From Jejuia algarum (GTDB taxonomy: Bacteria > Bacteroidota > Bacteroidia > Flavobacteriales > Flavobacteriaceae), in the NCBI GenBank assembly GCA_947495775.1, contig CANMAQ010000006.1, forward strand, positions 151,233 through 215,232: DNA of 64,000 nucleotides. The letters are read 5' to 3'. Positions 16,851 to 25,746 of the stretch are shown here, piece after piece. A program made the position numbers and the translations under genes. Each line of letters begins with the position of its first letter. The first letter of the stretch is position 1. The notes under the pieces are model-generated. The model was not told the origin of the DNA, searched no databases, and saw only the letters and a program-made list of their open reading frames with translations.

Positions 16851-17585
16851 CTACTCATTCAATAATTTTCTAATATCTTCTTTTAAGGCACTAATTTGTT
16901 CTCTTACCCCATCATCATCTACTTGTTCTTCCTCAGATATAATTCCTGAATAATATATGATAGGATTGCCATTCTTATCTGCTCTACAACGTATATAACC
17001 TTGTTTGTCTACAAGTGCAAAATTCCCAGAATGCTCAAAACCTCCGGCCACGGCTTCATTTTCTGCTGCATAGATATAAAATCCTGTATTGGCTAAATCG
17101 TAAATAGCTTTTTGATCTCCTGTTAACAAATGCCAATTAGGGTTTGTAATATGGTAGGCTTCAGCATAACTTTTTAAAACCTCTGGGGTGTCATGCTCTG
17201 GGTTTATGGTAAAAGACGCCACTCCAAAAGCTTTAAAGTCCTTAAATTCATTTTGAAGCTGTACTAGGTTAACCGTCATTCTTGGACATATCGTTGGGCA
17301 GGTCGTAAAGAAAAACTCAATAACGTACACTTTGCCTTCGTAAGCAGTGTTGCTAATGGTATCGCCCTGTTGATTTACGAAACGAAATGCAGGCACTTTA
17401 CGTTTGTTTCCATTATTTTCTACATAAAGAAGCTGAGAGGGTATGCTTTTTTGATCGCTCCTACTCTCATGACGCGTAATGTCATTATTTGTTATTCTAT
17501 CCACTATTTTTGGCACAAAAAGAATTCCAAAAACGAGTATAATAAATGCAATACCTATATAAGAATAGTTAGTTTTCTTCATCAT
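16851..17585 (-). CDS. SCO family copper chaperone for cytochrome oxidase
   Basis: 244 residues: an N-terminal membrane anchor (about 9-28) and a periplasmic thioredoxin fold. The copper site is the CPTIC pair (FFTTCPTICPRM) together with a later His in EHSGNFALVD. SCO proteins load or reduce the CuA centre of oxidase subunit II, encoded here at 51447-52514. The start ATG overlaps the end of the upstream SCO-like gene by 17 bases, so the two are co-transcribed. Confidence 0.93.
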   Translation of the reverse strand: MMKKTNYSYIGIAFIILVFGILFVPKIVDRITNNDITRHESRSDQKSIPSQLLYVENNGNKRKVPAFRFVNQQGDTISNTAYEGKVYVIEFFFTTCPTICPRMTVNLVQLQNEFKDFKAFGVASFTINPEHDTPEVLKSYAEAYHITNPNWHLLTGDQKAIYDLANTGFYIYAAENEAVAGGFEHSGNFALVDKQGYIRCRADKNGNPIIYYSGIISEEEQVDDDGVREQISALKEDIRKLLNE

Positions 17586-18291
17586 TAGAGTTTATATCAT
17601 CTGCTCTTCGCGTTGTAGAATTAAATTCACCTTTACGCTTCTGTCTGTATTCTGTAAAGATAATACGCAAGTCTTCGCTCATCTTATTCTTTATTGTTGC
17701 GACTTGAATGCAATTGTAGAAATTTAAGCCGTATACGGTCGTATTACGCTCTATTTCTTTATCGCTTCTATCATCTATACGCCCACGCTGATTTAAGTCC
17801 TTATCTACAATAAAAACAGTATCTGTGGCGTAATTAGCATCTAGGCTAATCCCGTGTTTTAAGCTTTTAAATACTTTAGAAATCGCATCTGGTGTTCCAA
17901 ACACGAAATGCAAAAACCTTAAATCCTCGTAAAGGCTAATCTCTTTTCGCAGTGCTTGTACAGCTGCTTCTGTCCCTTTGGGCATAACGATAACAACTTG
18001 AAACTTTTTAAACCCTTTAAACTTATCGTACACCAGCTCTTTTAGGTTAGAAGCCGTTGTTAATTTGGTCATGGGTTTAGTTCCCAAAAAACCTAAAACA
18101 GTAATATGGTCTTTGAGTTGAATATCTGTTTTCGCATCTGAAGTGAACGCTCTTAAATCTAACACATCTTCATTTACAATATCTAGAGGATTGTAATTAT
18201 GCGTTGCAGGATATAAAAACAATAGGAATGTAACGGGCAGAAAAAATAGAACGCCTAAAATAAAATATATGCCAATCTTCTTATAATTCAT
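17569..18291 (-). CDS. Membrane-anchored SCO/thioredoxin-like protein lacking the cysteine pair
   Basis: About 240 residues: an N-terminal membrane helix (about 9-28) and a periplasmic domain whose order of elements resembles SCO (HITVLGFLGTKPMTK where SCO has its CxxxC loop, and DTVFIVDKDLNQRGRIDD near the end). There is no Cys in the loop; the only Cys is late (NFYNCIQ). The ATG at 18291 is chosen over a GTG one codon earlier. It overlaps the true SCO gene. I read it as a degenerate paralogue, perhaps a partner of SCO; function unknown. Confidence 0.72.
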   Translation of the reverse strand: MNYKKIGIYFILGVLFFLPVTFLLFLYPATHNYNPLDIVNEDVLDLRAFTSDAKTDIQLKDHITVLGFLGTKPMTKLTTASNLKELVYDKFKGFKKFQVVIVMPKGTEAAVQALRKEISLYEDLRFLHFVFGTPDAISKVFKSLKHGISLDANYATDTVFIVDKDLNQRGRIDDRSDKEIERNTTVYGLNFYNCIQVATIKNKMSEDLRIIFTEYRQKRKGEFNSTTRRADDINSNDEEN

Positions 18292-18350
18292 CACCTCAAT
18301 ACTATTAACGCGTTCGAGAGTTCGAAATGCGCTTTAAAATCACTTTTGCA

Positions 18351-18383
18351 AAAATAAAAAAGGTGGTTCTTAAAAACCACCTT
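18351..18383 (-). terminator. Terminator after the ctaB-coxIII-coxIII-coxIV unit
   Basis: The arms AAGGTGGTT (18360-18368) and AACCACCTT (18375-18383) form a 9-base stem with a 6-base loop. On the minus strand the hairpin is followed by a T-rich run (18360-18351). Confidence 0.85.
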
Positions 18384-18412
18384 AACTTTATATTTTTAAC
18401 ACTTAATTGTGC

Positions 18413-18793
18413 TTAAAAATCTCTTTTGATATAACCTTGATCGTATACATCGAAAACATAACCACCTTCTTGTAATAAGATAAATACCAAATACGAGATT
18501 AAGAATATCGTCGTCCATACGACTGCACGTCTTAACCCTTTCACTTCATCACGCATGTGCATGAAATCCCAAGTGATGTAGTAGGCTTTAAATATGGTTA
18601 AAATGATGAAGATCCAGTTTAATATTTTCATACCTAAAACCTGTCCCATAGACCATTCTGGTTTTAAGATTCCCAATACAACTTCAACTATTGTTACAAT
18701 AGACAATAGGATTAAAACGCCCCATATTTTCTGAATATTTGACTTAAACTTTATTAATCCTCTAAATATCTCTAATTTATGCTCGTGTGCCAT
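18413..18793 (-). CDS. Cytochrome c oxidase subunit IV
   Basis: 126 residues with three membrane helices (about 20-43, 52-73, 88-112), matching the CtaF/subunit IV family of Bacteroidetes oxidases. It is a small accessory subunit. It lies 22 bases after the longer subunit III gene and is the last gene before a strong terminator. Confidence 0.87.
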   Translation of the reverse strand: MAHEHKLEIFRGLIKFKSNIQKIWGVLILLSIVTIVEVVLGILKPEWSMGQVLGMKILNWIFIILTIFKAYYITWDFMHMRDEVKGLRRAVVWTTIFLISYLVFILLQEGGYVFDVYDQGYIKRDF

Positions 18794-18815
18794 CTTTAAA
18801 ATCTATTAATCTAAA

Positions 18816-19805
18816 TTATACTAAGTAGAAGAATGTGAATACAAATACCCAAACCAAATCTACAAAGTGCCAATACAATCCTACTTTCTCTACCATCTCA
18901 TAATTCTTACGTCTTTCGTAAGTACCTATCACCACATTAAAGAATATAATGATATTAATGATAACTCCTGAAAATACGTGGAAACCGTGAAATCCTGTAA
19001 TAAAGAAAAAGAAATCTGCGAATAATGGAGATCCATATTCATTCACTTGAAGGTTCGCACCTTCTACGACACGTTTTCCATTCTTCATGATCTGCTCAAG
19101 AGAGGCTTCTCTTGAAAGCACTGTTTTCTCTCCATGTTCGTTAATGGTTTGTGTACGCACTAAAACATCTTTATGGGCTTGTAAACCGTGAATAACTTCA
19201 TCTACAGTATATGGTGGTAAGCTTGATTCGCCTACAAACCATAGCCCATTGCTACGTTCGTGTTGTACACGCTCGCCATGTGCATTTACAGCAATATCTC
19301 TAACAGCTACTCTTTTAAATTTCTGTTCGCCGTTTACATCTACATACTTTCCAAACTGTAAAATATTACCACCTTTAGTTTGAACAGCACCATAATCGCC
19401 TTTTATAAATGTATTCCATTCCCAAGCTTGAGACCCTACAAATATCAAACCACCTATAATGGTTAAAAACATGTAAGTAGTGACTTTCGATTTGTTTAAA
19501 TGGTGCCCTGCATCTACTGCTAGTACCATAGTTACGGAAGACATAATTAATACAAATGTCATAAATGCCACATAGTACATTGGTGCGTCAACACCATGTA
19601 AAAAAGGAAAGTGTGTAAACACTTCATCTGCAATTGGCCATGCATCTATAAATTTAAATCTTGAAAAACCGTAAGCGGCTAAAAAACCTGAAAAAGTTAA
19701 TGCATCAGAGACGATGAAAAACCACATCATCATTTTACCATAACTTGCCTTGAGAGGTTCGTTGCCTCCACCCCAAGTTTTGCCTTCTGCTACTGCTGTA
19801 CTCAT
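18816..19805 (-). CDS. Cytochrome c oxidase subunit III with large hydrophilic insertion
   Basis: 329 residues. The helices and motifs of subunit III are present at both ends (SYGKMMMWFFIVSDALTFSG near the start, FFFITGFHGFHVFSG and HFVDLVWVFVF near the end). Between the helix ending at about 130 and the FFFITGFHG helix at about 262 lies a polar segment of roughly 115 residues (about 140-255), rich in charged residues and probably outside the membrane. The shorter subunit III at 19944-20525 lacks it. Confidence 0.88.
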   Translation of the reverse strand: MSTAVAEGKTWGGGNEPLKASYGKMMMWFFIVSDALTFSGFLAAYGFSRFKFIDAWPIADEVFTHFPFLHGVDAPMYYVAFMTFVLIMSSVTMVLAVDAGHHLNKSKVTTYMFLTIIGGLIFVGSQAWEWNTFIKGDYGAVQTKGGNILQFGKYVDVNGEQKFKRVAVRDIAVNAHGERVQHERSNGLWFVGESSLPPYTVDEVIHGLQAHKDVLVRTQTINEHGEKTVLSREASLEQIMKNGKRVVEGANLQVNEYGSPLFADFFFFITGFHGFHVFSGVIINIIIFFNVVIGTYERRKNYEMVEKVGLYWHFVDLVWVFVFTFFYLV

Positions 19806-19833
19806 ATATAATGGTTGTTATTTAAAAGTTGCA

Positions 19834-19841
19834 CAAAAATA
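19834..19841 (-). promoter_or_regulatory. Candidate -7 box (TATTTTTG) before the longer coxIII gene
   Basis: TATTTTTG on the minus strand, 28 bases before the ATG, in a 138-base spacer inside the oxidase cluster. No TTTG occurs at the expected distance, so it may be an internal weak promoter. Confidence 0.3.
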
Positions 19842-19943
19842 ATCAATTTATTTATCTAACGAAATATCACTTGCTGAATTTTAAATTCTATAAATCCCTG
19901 TAGTGCAGTGCTATCACCAGAGTTTCATTAAATTTATTCAAAA

Positions 19944-20525
19944 TCACTTCACAAAATACAAGAACAGGAAGAGATAAACCCATAGTATATCTACAAAATG
20001 CCAAAAGGTTGCTGCCAGTTCCATACCCAACATATCGGTCGCGTTGTATTTCTGTTTAAAATGATTATAAATTACAACCAATAGACAAATTAGCCCTACT
20101 GCGATATGTAAAATATGCACAAATGCGATAAGATAAATATAAGATAGGGTTACATTACTAGTTGGCCCTGTGAAATTATAGCCCATCGCAATGATATCTT
20201 GAAAACCCGAAAGTTGATTTAAGATAAAAACAATCCCTAAAATAAAGGTGATGCTAAGTAAAATAGACGTTGTTTTTCTATCGCCTTTTTGCAATGCTTT
20301 TTTAGCAAAAATAAAAGTAATGCTACTTATTACGATTACAATAGTACTGATCGTAAACGCAACTGGCAATTCAAAATCTGTAGCCCAATCTGGTCTTGAC
20401 TTGCTCACCAAGAAGGCACTTGTCCACCCCCCAAAAGACATGATTAACGACATGATTCCAAACCAAAGCATCATTTTTTTTGCTCTGTTATTTTTTTCTT
20501 GAGGTGTTCCTTGAGTTAAATCCAT
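19944..20525 (-). CDS. Cytochrome c oxidase subunit III (short form)
   Basis: 193 residues with five membrane helices, matching the short five-helix subunit III family: KKMMLWFGIMSLIMSFGGW at the start, FVHILHIAVGLI and ATFWHFVDILWVYLFLFLYF at the end. It starts 1 base after ctaB ends, so ctaB and this gene are coupled. Two subunit III-type genes in a row are common in Flavobacteria; how they share the oxidase is not clear from sequence. Confidence 0.88.
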   Translation of the reverse strand: MDLTQGTPQEKNNRAKKMMLWFGIMSLIMSFGGWTSAFLVSKSRPDWATDFELPVAFTISTIVIVISSITFIFAKKALQKGDRKTTSILLSITFILGIVFILNQLSGFQDIIAMGYNFTGPTSNVTLSYIYLIAFVHILHIAVGLICLLVVIYNHFKQKYNATDMLGMELAATFWHFVDILWVYLFLFLYFVK

Positions 20526-20526
20526 C

Positions 20527-21420
20527 TTAGCTTATAAATTTGTCAACAACATATATTATTTGTACCAACGTAATGTAAGAGACACTAACTAACATGAGTT
20601 GTCGCGCTGCTTTTTCAGTCATTTTTTTAAATAATCTTATAGCGTAGTACAGCATCCAAAGTCCTGCTAAAAACACGAGAATTGCAGAAACCACAGAGAG
20701 CCCTAAGCGTCCTGTAAAACCAAATACAGGAATAACAGATACGATAATCGTCCAAATGGTATACATAATTGTTTGTACGGCGGTTCCTTTGTCTTGTTTT
20801 CCTGTTGGCAGCATATAAAAACCGCCTTTTTTGTAATCATGAAACAAAAACCAACCAATGGCCCAAAAATGAGGGAATTGCCAAAAGAACTGTAATGCAA
20901 ATAAGGTGCCTGGCTCTATTCCAAAATCATCTGTTGCAGCCACCCATCCTAACATAAATGGGATGGCTCCAGGTATAGCACCAACAAAAACAGCTAGAGG
21001 TGTTTTTGTTTTTAAAGGGGTATATGCACAGGTGTACAAGAATATAGAAATTGCACCAAACATTGCTGTTTGTTTATTAATGCTATATAAAATAACAATT
21101 CCCAATACAGTAAATAACGAGGCTATTATAAATGCTGTGGTCACAGACATACGCCCAGAGGGTACAGGTCTGTTTTTAGTACGATCCATTAAGGCGTCTA
21201 AATCTTTTTCTATAATTTGATTATAGGCATTAGAAGCGCCTACCATAAAATACCCTCCTAAGGCTAACAATACTAATGTTTTTAAACTTACAGTATCTAC
21301 GCCTAACAAATACCCTGCTAAAGAAGAAAACACAACACTTAATGCCAAACGCATTTTGGTGATCTCTTTAAAATCAGAAATAACTGAGGGTGTTGTAGTT
21401 GCTGTCTTGGTCTGGCTCAA
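20527..21420 (-). CDS. ctaB: Protohaem IX farnesyltransferase (haem O synthase)
   Basis: A UbiA-type prenyltransferase of about 297 residues with eight or so membrane helices. The first Asp-rich motif is NAYNQIIEKDLDALMDRT, followed by KNRPVPSGRM. It farnesylates haem b to haem O on the way to haem A for the oxidase. No ATG lies at the expected beginning. I choose the TTG at 21420 (reading MSQTKTATTTPSV before DFKEITK), because the next open codon upstream (TTG at 21459) falls inside the promoter -7 box, and homologues have a short lead of this size. It heads the oxidase subunit III/IV unit. Confidence 0.93.
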   Translation of the reverse strand: MSQTKTATTTPSVISDFKEITKMRLALSVVFSSLAGYLLGVDTVSLKTLVLLALGGYFMVGASNAYNQIIEKDLDALMDRTKNRPVPSGRMSVTTAFIIASLFTVLGIVILYSINKQTAMFGAISIFLYTCAYTPLKTKTPLAVFVGAIPGAIPFMLGWVAATDDFGIEPGTLFALQFFWQFPHFWAIGWFLFHDYKKGGFYMLPTGKQDKGTAVQTIMYTIWTIIVSVIPVFGFTGRLGLSVVSAILVFLAGLWMLYYAIRLFKKMTEKAARQLMLVSVSYITLVQIIYVVDKFIS

Positions 21421-21456
21421 AATATTAATGTATTTTACCGTTTTTAAACGCGAGTG

Positions 21457-21487
21457 CAAAGATACTCCATAAAACCTATTTGACCAA
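21457..21487 (-). promoter_or_regulatory. Promoter for ctaB-coxIII-coxIII-coxIV
   Basis: Minus strand: TTG at 21487-21485, 20 bases, then TATCTTTG at 21464-21457. This fits TTG-N17-23-TANNTTTG. The expected start of transcription (about 21450) leaves a leader of about 30 bases before the TTG start codon of ctaB. Confidence 0.65.
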
Positions 21488-21513
21488 TCTTAACGAGATT
21501 TTTAATATCTTTA
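21479..21513 (+). promoter_or_regulatory. Promoter for the MBL-fold gene, overlapping the ctaB promoter
   Basis: TTTG at 21479-21482, 23 bases, then TATCTTTA at 21506-21513 (one mismatch in the last base). It points right, to the ATG at 21536. It overlaps the divergent ctaB promoter, so the two genes may compete or be co-regulated. Confidence 0.45.
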
Positions 21514-21535
21514 GCTATAATCAAAAATTGCTTCT

Positions 21536-22426
21536 ATGCCTATAGCTTCCTTTTTCAAACCAATCGCTCTATTCTCTTGTTTTTCTTTTAGCCTTTTTAG
21601 CAGTGCACAATCAAATTTTGATGCTGTTTCTATAACTGCAACACCACTTTCTAATAGCATTTATATGTTGGAAGGTGCTGGAGGTAATATTGGTGTTTCT
21701 GTTGGTGATGAGAGTATCACGATAATAGACAACCAATTTGCACCGCTCACTACTAAAATTCTAAAAACACTAAAAACCATTAGTAATGCTCCAGTTAAAG
21801 TCGTTATCAACTCGCATCACCATGGTGATCACACGGGGGGTAACTCTAATTTCGAAAAACAGGGCGCCACTATTATGGCTCACGAAAATGTAAAAAAGCG
21901 TTTAAAAGCTAAAGCCCAAAAAACAGGCTTACCCGTCATTACATATCGCGACAAACTGCACATCAATATAAACGATGAGGATGTATTTATATTCCATGTT
22001 GACAATGCGCATACGGATGGAGATTCTATGTTGTATTTCACAGAAAACAATGTATTACATACCGGAGATACGTTTTTTAATGGGCGCTATCCTTACATCG
22101 ACCTCAATTCTGGCGGTAGTGTAAACGGTTACATTAACGCGGTAAAAGCAGGCGTCATGTTAACCGATGCTAAGACCAAAATTATACCAGGTCATGGCAA
22201 ACTGGCTTCTAAAAAAGACTATCAAGCCTTTTTAACAATGTTAGAAGATTTAAAATCTAAGGTTTTGATTGAAATTGCCAATGGAAAAACAGAGGACGAT
22301 ATTGCTGCCAACACCGCTATCACCAAGACCTATGATGCCTTAAACTACGGGTGTTGCTTCGTGACTTCTGAAAAGATACGCCGTGTTTTTTACAAAAGCC
22401 TTTCAAATAAAACCTTAAAATTATAA
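21536..22426 (+). CDS. Metallo-beta-lactamase-fold hydrolase, secreted
   Basis: 296 residues with a signal peptide (about 1-24). The zinc-binding HxHxDH motif is SHHHGDHTGGN, followed by a downstream His in DNAHTDGD, an Asp in LHTGDTFFNG, and a final His in IIPGHGK. The fold therefore has a complete two-zinc site and should act in the periplasm. Similar proteins are annotated as generic hydrolases or beta-lactamase-like; a true beta-lactamase role is not supported. The gene is alone on this strand and converges on the RemB-like gene 16 bases away. Confidence 0.87.
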   Translation: MPIASFFKPIALFSCFSFSLFSSAQSNFDAVSITATPLSNSIYMLEGAGGNIGVSVGDESITIIDNQFAPLTTKILKTLKTISNAPVKVVINSHHHGDHTGGNSNFEKQGATIMAHENVKKRLKAKAQKTGLPVITYRDKLHININDEDVFIFHVDNAHTDGDSMLYFTENNVLHTGDTFFNGRYPYIDLNSGGSVNGYINAVKAGVMLTDAKTKIIPGHGKLASKKDYQAFLTMLEDLKSKVLIEIANGKTEDDIAANTAITKTYDALNYGCCFVTSEKIRRVFYKSLSNKTLKL

Positions 22427-22442
22427 AGGTTTCCTTTTTGAG

Positions 22443-24551
22443 TTAAAAATCGAAATACCAATTAAACAAGTCGGTACGCACACCAAAGCTTAGCCAAACC
22501 GTGTCGTTTTTAAAAGTCTCTGCCGTTGTAAAATCAGGATCGAAACTGCGGTATGTTAGATCTACAAACAGTTTTAAATTAGAGGCTGGGTTAATCAAAT
22601 ACCCCGCCTTTAAGTTCGCATAAAGACTTTTTGTAGCATTACCTTGCCCTACTTCTACACCTGTATCGAAAGGGCGATCTTCTTCATCTCTAAAAATATC
22701 TCCTCCATAACTAAAGGTATCGGTATCTGTATTAAAATCTAAACCACGCTCTCCTAATATCGCTTTAGCATCTCCAAACCAACGTTTATACCTGTAACGC
22801 CCAATAAGTATCAATTCGCTAAAATTTGCACCCCATAAATGCGCTAGAGATTGATTGTTATGCGCATAATTTAAAACAATAGTATTATGCGAATAAGTAT
22901 AAGGTCTTACGCGGTTATACTCCAATTGCAAATAGAGGTTCTTAACGTTAAGTGCGTTATAGTATTTCAGTCCAAGTTGGTATCCATATTTGTTTTTCCA
23001 ACTCTTTTCACCTCCTGTGATGTCTCCTAGTGAAAATTCATCCAATATAAACTGGCTATATACATTTACATTATCGCTAAATTTATACTTCGCAGATGCT
23101 CCTAACAAAGCATTTCCGGCACCTTGCCCCGTACCAAATTCGATAGCGCGGTAAAAGATAATTGGATTTACATAATTTAAATCGAAACCCCGGTCATTAC
23201 TATTCGTCCAAAGCACAGACTCAAACAAGCCTACGTTTAACCGTTTTGAAGCGTTCCAACTCAAATAATGATTGGCCACATATTTGGTTAAAAAGGCTTT
23301 ATCTTCAATAACCTCATCCCTCACATCTCGTAAAGACATAAAGGTATTGGTATACTTAAGTTTCCAAAATGTAGTATTGATTTTAAAAAAAGGATGAGGA
23401 CTTGCCACGTCGCTAAACAATAAAGAGCGGTAACCGTCACCTATAAAATTTTTACCGTGACCGAATTGCAAATTCAAAAACGCATTTGGAGAATACGATA
23501 AATAAGCTTCTGCTACGGGATAATCGAAGGCATCTTCTTTAAAGCGTTTTGCAATACCTCGCCCTGGAATAAGCGCAGGATCTGGCCCTGATGCCCTGAT
23601 GCTTTCCGCGTAACGGTTTACATAATCTGCAAAACGGCCTTGACTTTCAAAAATGGTGCTGTAAAAATTAAACTTTTTACCCAAACCACCTTGTATCAAA
23701 ACACCTCTGGTGTTGTTAAAGGTTGACGAAAAATCTGCATCAAAATCTTTACCCGTTTGCACATCTAAAATAGGATCTATAGTAAACCAATAGTCATTGC
23801 CTTGTACCTGAACCAAGTGTTCATTCCAAAGTTTTCTTCCCAACCAACTGTCTGCTGGTTTTTTCAACGCTTCACGTTCGGCTTCAAAATCATGATATTT
23901 AGAAACCTCCGCATATAAAAAGGGTTTTGATGCGGTATGGCTGTTCGCGCCTACAACATTTAGTGCCCTATCGAATCTCGCATAATCACTGTGCGTAAAT
24001 TGAATATTTAACTGGCTTGTTAAGGCTTTATTGGTATACGCTGTAAGGGTATTATTAACACTATCAAATTCACGTTTGGCCGCTAATTCGCGTTGCGAAA
24101 TAACATTTGTTTGTGCTTTTGATAGATCTTTAGCAGTGGTAAATTTAAAACGGTCTAGAGGTATGCCTATCGCAATAGAGTACTGCTTAAAAACCTTTCT
24201 CCCACTGTAGGTTGCAGGTGCTATCTTAGGCAATTTAGCAAACACGCGCTTTGTTTCATCTTTTAAAGCATTATCTATGGCATCGACATACATAACTCTA
24301 AAATGCCCTGTAGTATCCACTTCGAATAAAGCAACAGCTTCACCTTCATATTTTTTTGCCTTAAGAGATTCTGGAACTTTAAAATTTTCTTTTATGTGTC
24401 GAAATACCTGTTCGTCAAAACAGTGTTGTAGATCTTCTATTTTAGAACGATCGCATTCTGAAAAAACAGGAGGTCTTTCATATAAACTATTCTCTTGGGC
24501 AAAGCCTATCAATTGAAACAGAAGTACTAGAGGGGCTACAAATCGCTTCAT
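22443..24551 (-). CDS. RemB-like outer-membrane protein with an N-terminal TonB C-terminal-like domain
   Basis: 702 residues with a signal peptide (about 1-18). Residues about 27-135 repeat the features of the TonB C-terminal domains encoded just upstream: PPVFSECD, a second Cys before a helix (HCFDEQVFRHIKENFKVP), FEVDTTGHF and a final IAIGIPL strand. The rest (about 200-702) is a long series of beta strands, as in outer-membrane barrels (FNLQFGHGKNF-like strands and a terminal aromatic DLFNWYFDF). Flavobacterial proteins of this size and plan are annotated as gliding protein RemB; I use that name with caution. Neighbours are two TonB genes. Confidence 0.6.
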   Translation of the reverse strand: MKRFVAPLVLLFQLIGFAQENSLYERPPVFSECDRSKIEDLQHCFDEQVFRHIKENFKVPESLKAKKYEGEAVALFEVDTTGHFRVMYVDAIDNALKDETKRVFAKLPKIAPATYSGRKVFKQYSIAIGIPLDRFKFTTAKDLSKAQTNVISQRELAAKREFDSVNNTLTAYTNKALTSQLNIQFTHSDYARFDRALNVVGANSHTASKPFLYAEVSKYHDFEAEREALKKPADSWLGRKLWNEHLVQVQGNDYWFTIDPILDVQTGKDFDADFSSTFNNTRGVLIQGGLGKKFNFYSTIFESQGRFADYVNRYAESIRASGPDPALIPGRGIAKRFKEDAFDYPVAEAYLSYSPNAFLNLQFGHGKNFIGDGYRSLLFSDVASPHPFFKINTTFWKLKYTNTFMSLRDVRDEVIEDKAFLTKYVANHYLSWNASKRLNVGLFESVLWTNSNDRGFDLNYVNPIIFYRAIEFGTGQGAGNALLGASAKYKFSDNVNVYSQFILDEFSLGDITGGEKSWKNKYGYQLGLKYYNALNVKNLYLQLEYNRVRPYTYSHNTIVLNYAHNNQSLAHLWGANFSELILIGRYRYKRWFGDAKAILGERGLDFNTDTDTFSYGGDIFRDEEDRPFDTGVEVGQGNATKSLYANLKAGYLINPASNLKLFVDLTYRSFDPDFTTAETFKNDTVWLSFGVRTDLFNWYFDF

Positions 24552-24670
24552 ACGGCAGATATCATTTCATTTAAGGCTGAAAGATAGTACATTTTATTAA
24601 GATAAATTAACTTAAGCAGAAAGGGCCTCTATAAAACTTTAAAACCAACCTTAGCGCATCACATATACCT

Positions 24671-24700
24671 AAAAAGCCATCCCCTTAATGGCGATGGCTT
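24671..24700 (-). terminator. Terminator after the first TonB gene
   Basis: The arms AAGCCATC (24674-24681) and GATGGCTT (24693-24700) form an 8-base stem. On the minus strand it is followed by TTTTT (24675-24671). Confidence 0.7.
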
Positions 24701-24734
24701 ATGCATGTGAATGCCAGTGCTTCCTAGCGCATTT

Positions 24735-25532
24735 CTATTGTATTGAAAACGCTATAGGTAATGTATAACGCACACTTACGGGTTTATCGCGTTGCCTGCC
24801 TGGTTTCATTACTGGAATTTCCTTAACAACACGTTTTGCCTCTTCTTCTAACTTAGGATGGGAAGCACGGGTTTTAATATCTGACACCTTTCCTGTTTTA
24901 TCAATTTGAAATTGAACATAAATATTCTGCTTTCCTTTTAAACCATAAGTATTGGCAATGGCTGTACCTTCAAACTTTCGTTGCACTAATTTTGTAATTT
25001 TATCAGACATGCATTTTTTCTTTGCAGCATTATTTGTTTTCTTTTCGCAACCCGGATATAATGGCACCTGTTCAATATGTACAAACTCTACCACAGGATC
25101 TACGGCCTCGGGTTTTTCTAAATCTGGGATATTAGGGTGCTCTATATCTATAAAATCATCTGTTAGCGGTAAATCAATAATAGACTCTATTGTAGTATCA
25201 CTATCTTCTATAATTTTAACCGTATTAACAAACGCCTTTGGTTTTAATTTAGGCGTAGGTTTTGATTGCTTTACTACGGGCTTATAGATTTTAACTTCTC
25301 CTAAAGCCAGCTCTACATTTTCAATAGGAATATCTTCTTGTGCAGCATACTTTGGGATGTTATGCTCAAATTGCATTTCTAAAAGTCCAAAAGCAGCTAA
25401 TAGGCATACAATAAGACCTATTTGAAAATAGAGCGTGGCGTTTTTTTGTAAATTTGCATCATGCTTTAGTGATGGTTTCACGTTACCCTTATTTTGCTGA
25501 ATAGGATCGTGAGTTCGTTTTGAATTCTTCAT
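24735..25532 (-). CDS. TonB-family energy transducer (copy 1)
   Basis: About 265 residues: a cytoplasmic basic tail, one membrane helix (about 34-54, YFQIGLIVCLLAAFG), a periplasmic stretch, and the TonB C-terminal domain with the Bacteroidetes two-Cys form (PLYPGCEKK, then KKKCMSDKI) ending in VRYTLPIAFSI. I choose the ATG at 25532 (MKNSKRTHDP); an upstream in-frame codon would add 13 unlikely residues. TonB passes proton-motive energy to outer-membrane receptors. No exbB/exbD is in the window. Confidence 0.9.
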   Translation of the reverse strand: MKNSKRTHDPIQQNKGNVKPSLKHDANLQKNATLYFQIGLIVCLLAAFGLLEMQFEHNIPKYAAQEDIPIENVELALGEVKIYKPVVKQSKPTPKLKPKAFVNTVKIIEDSDTTIESIIDLPLTDDFIDIEHPNIPDLEKPEAVDPVVEFVHIEQVPLYPGCEKKTNNAAKKKCMSDKITKLVQRKFEGTAIANTYGLKGKQNIYVQFQIDKTGKVSDIKTRASHPKLEEEAKRVVKEIPVMKPGRQRDKPVSVRYTLPIAFSIQ

Positions 25533-25683
25533 GTGTTGTGATTTTTTATAAACTACAATAGTATAAGCCATTCAAAACTCAAACTGTTTCACATGCAAAA
25601 AAACAGTTATAAGTCCGTTGCTTTTTATTATTATAGTTTTAACGTTAATATTTTGATAAAATGGCAAGAAGCATACCAAAAAG

Positions 25684-25715
25684 AAATCCCGTTACATGAA
25701 TTTGTAACGGGATTT
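25684..25715. terminator. Second hairpin in the TonB/TonB spacer
   Basis: AAATCCCGTTAC (25684-25695) and GTAACGGGATTT (25704-25715) form a perfect 12-base stem. T-rich sequence lies on both sides, so it could act on either strand. It follows the terminator of copy 2 and precedes copy 1. Confidence 0.6.
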
Positions 25716-25746
25716 TATTTCTTAACATTAAGGTAATAATAGACCT

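Noticed and set aside
18349..18356. A -7-like TATTTTTG on the minus strand upstream of the SCO-like gene
   Set aside because: It lies within the T-tract of the coxIV terminator and has no -33 partner, so it is probably composition.
21536..22426. The MBL-fold protein as a true beta-lactamase
   Set aside because: It has a zinc site of the general superfamily, but nothing specific to antibiotic hydrolysis.
22425..22439. A small hairpin (AAAGG-TTT-CCTTT) between the MBL gene and the RemB-like gene
   Set aside because: The stem is only five bases; too weak to call a terminator.
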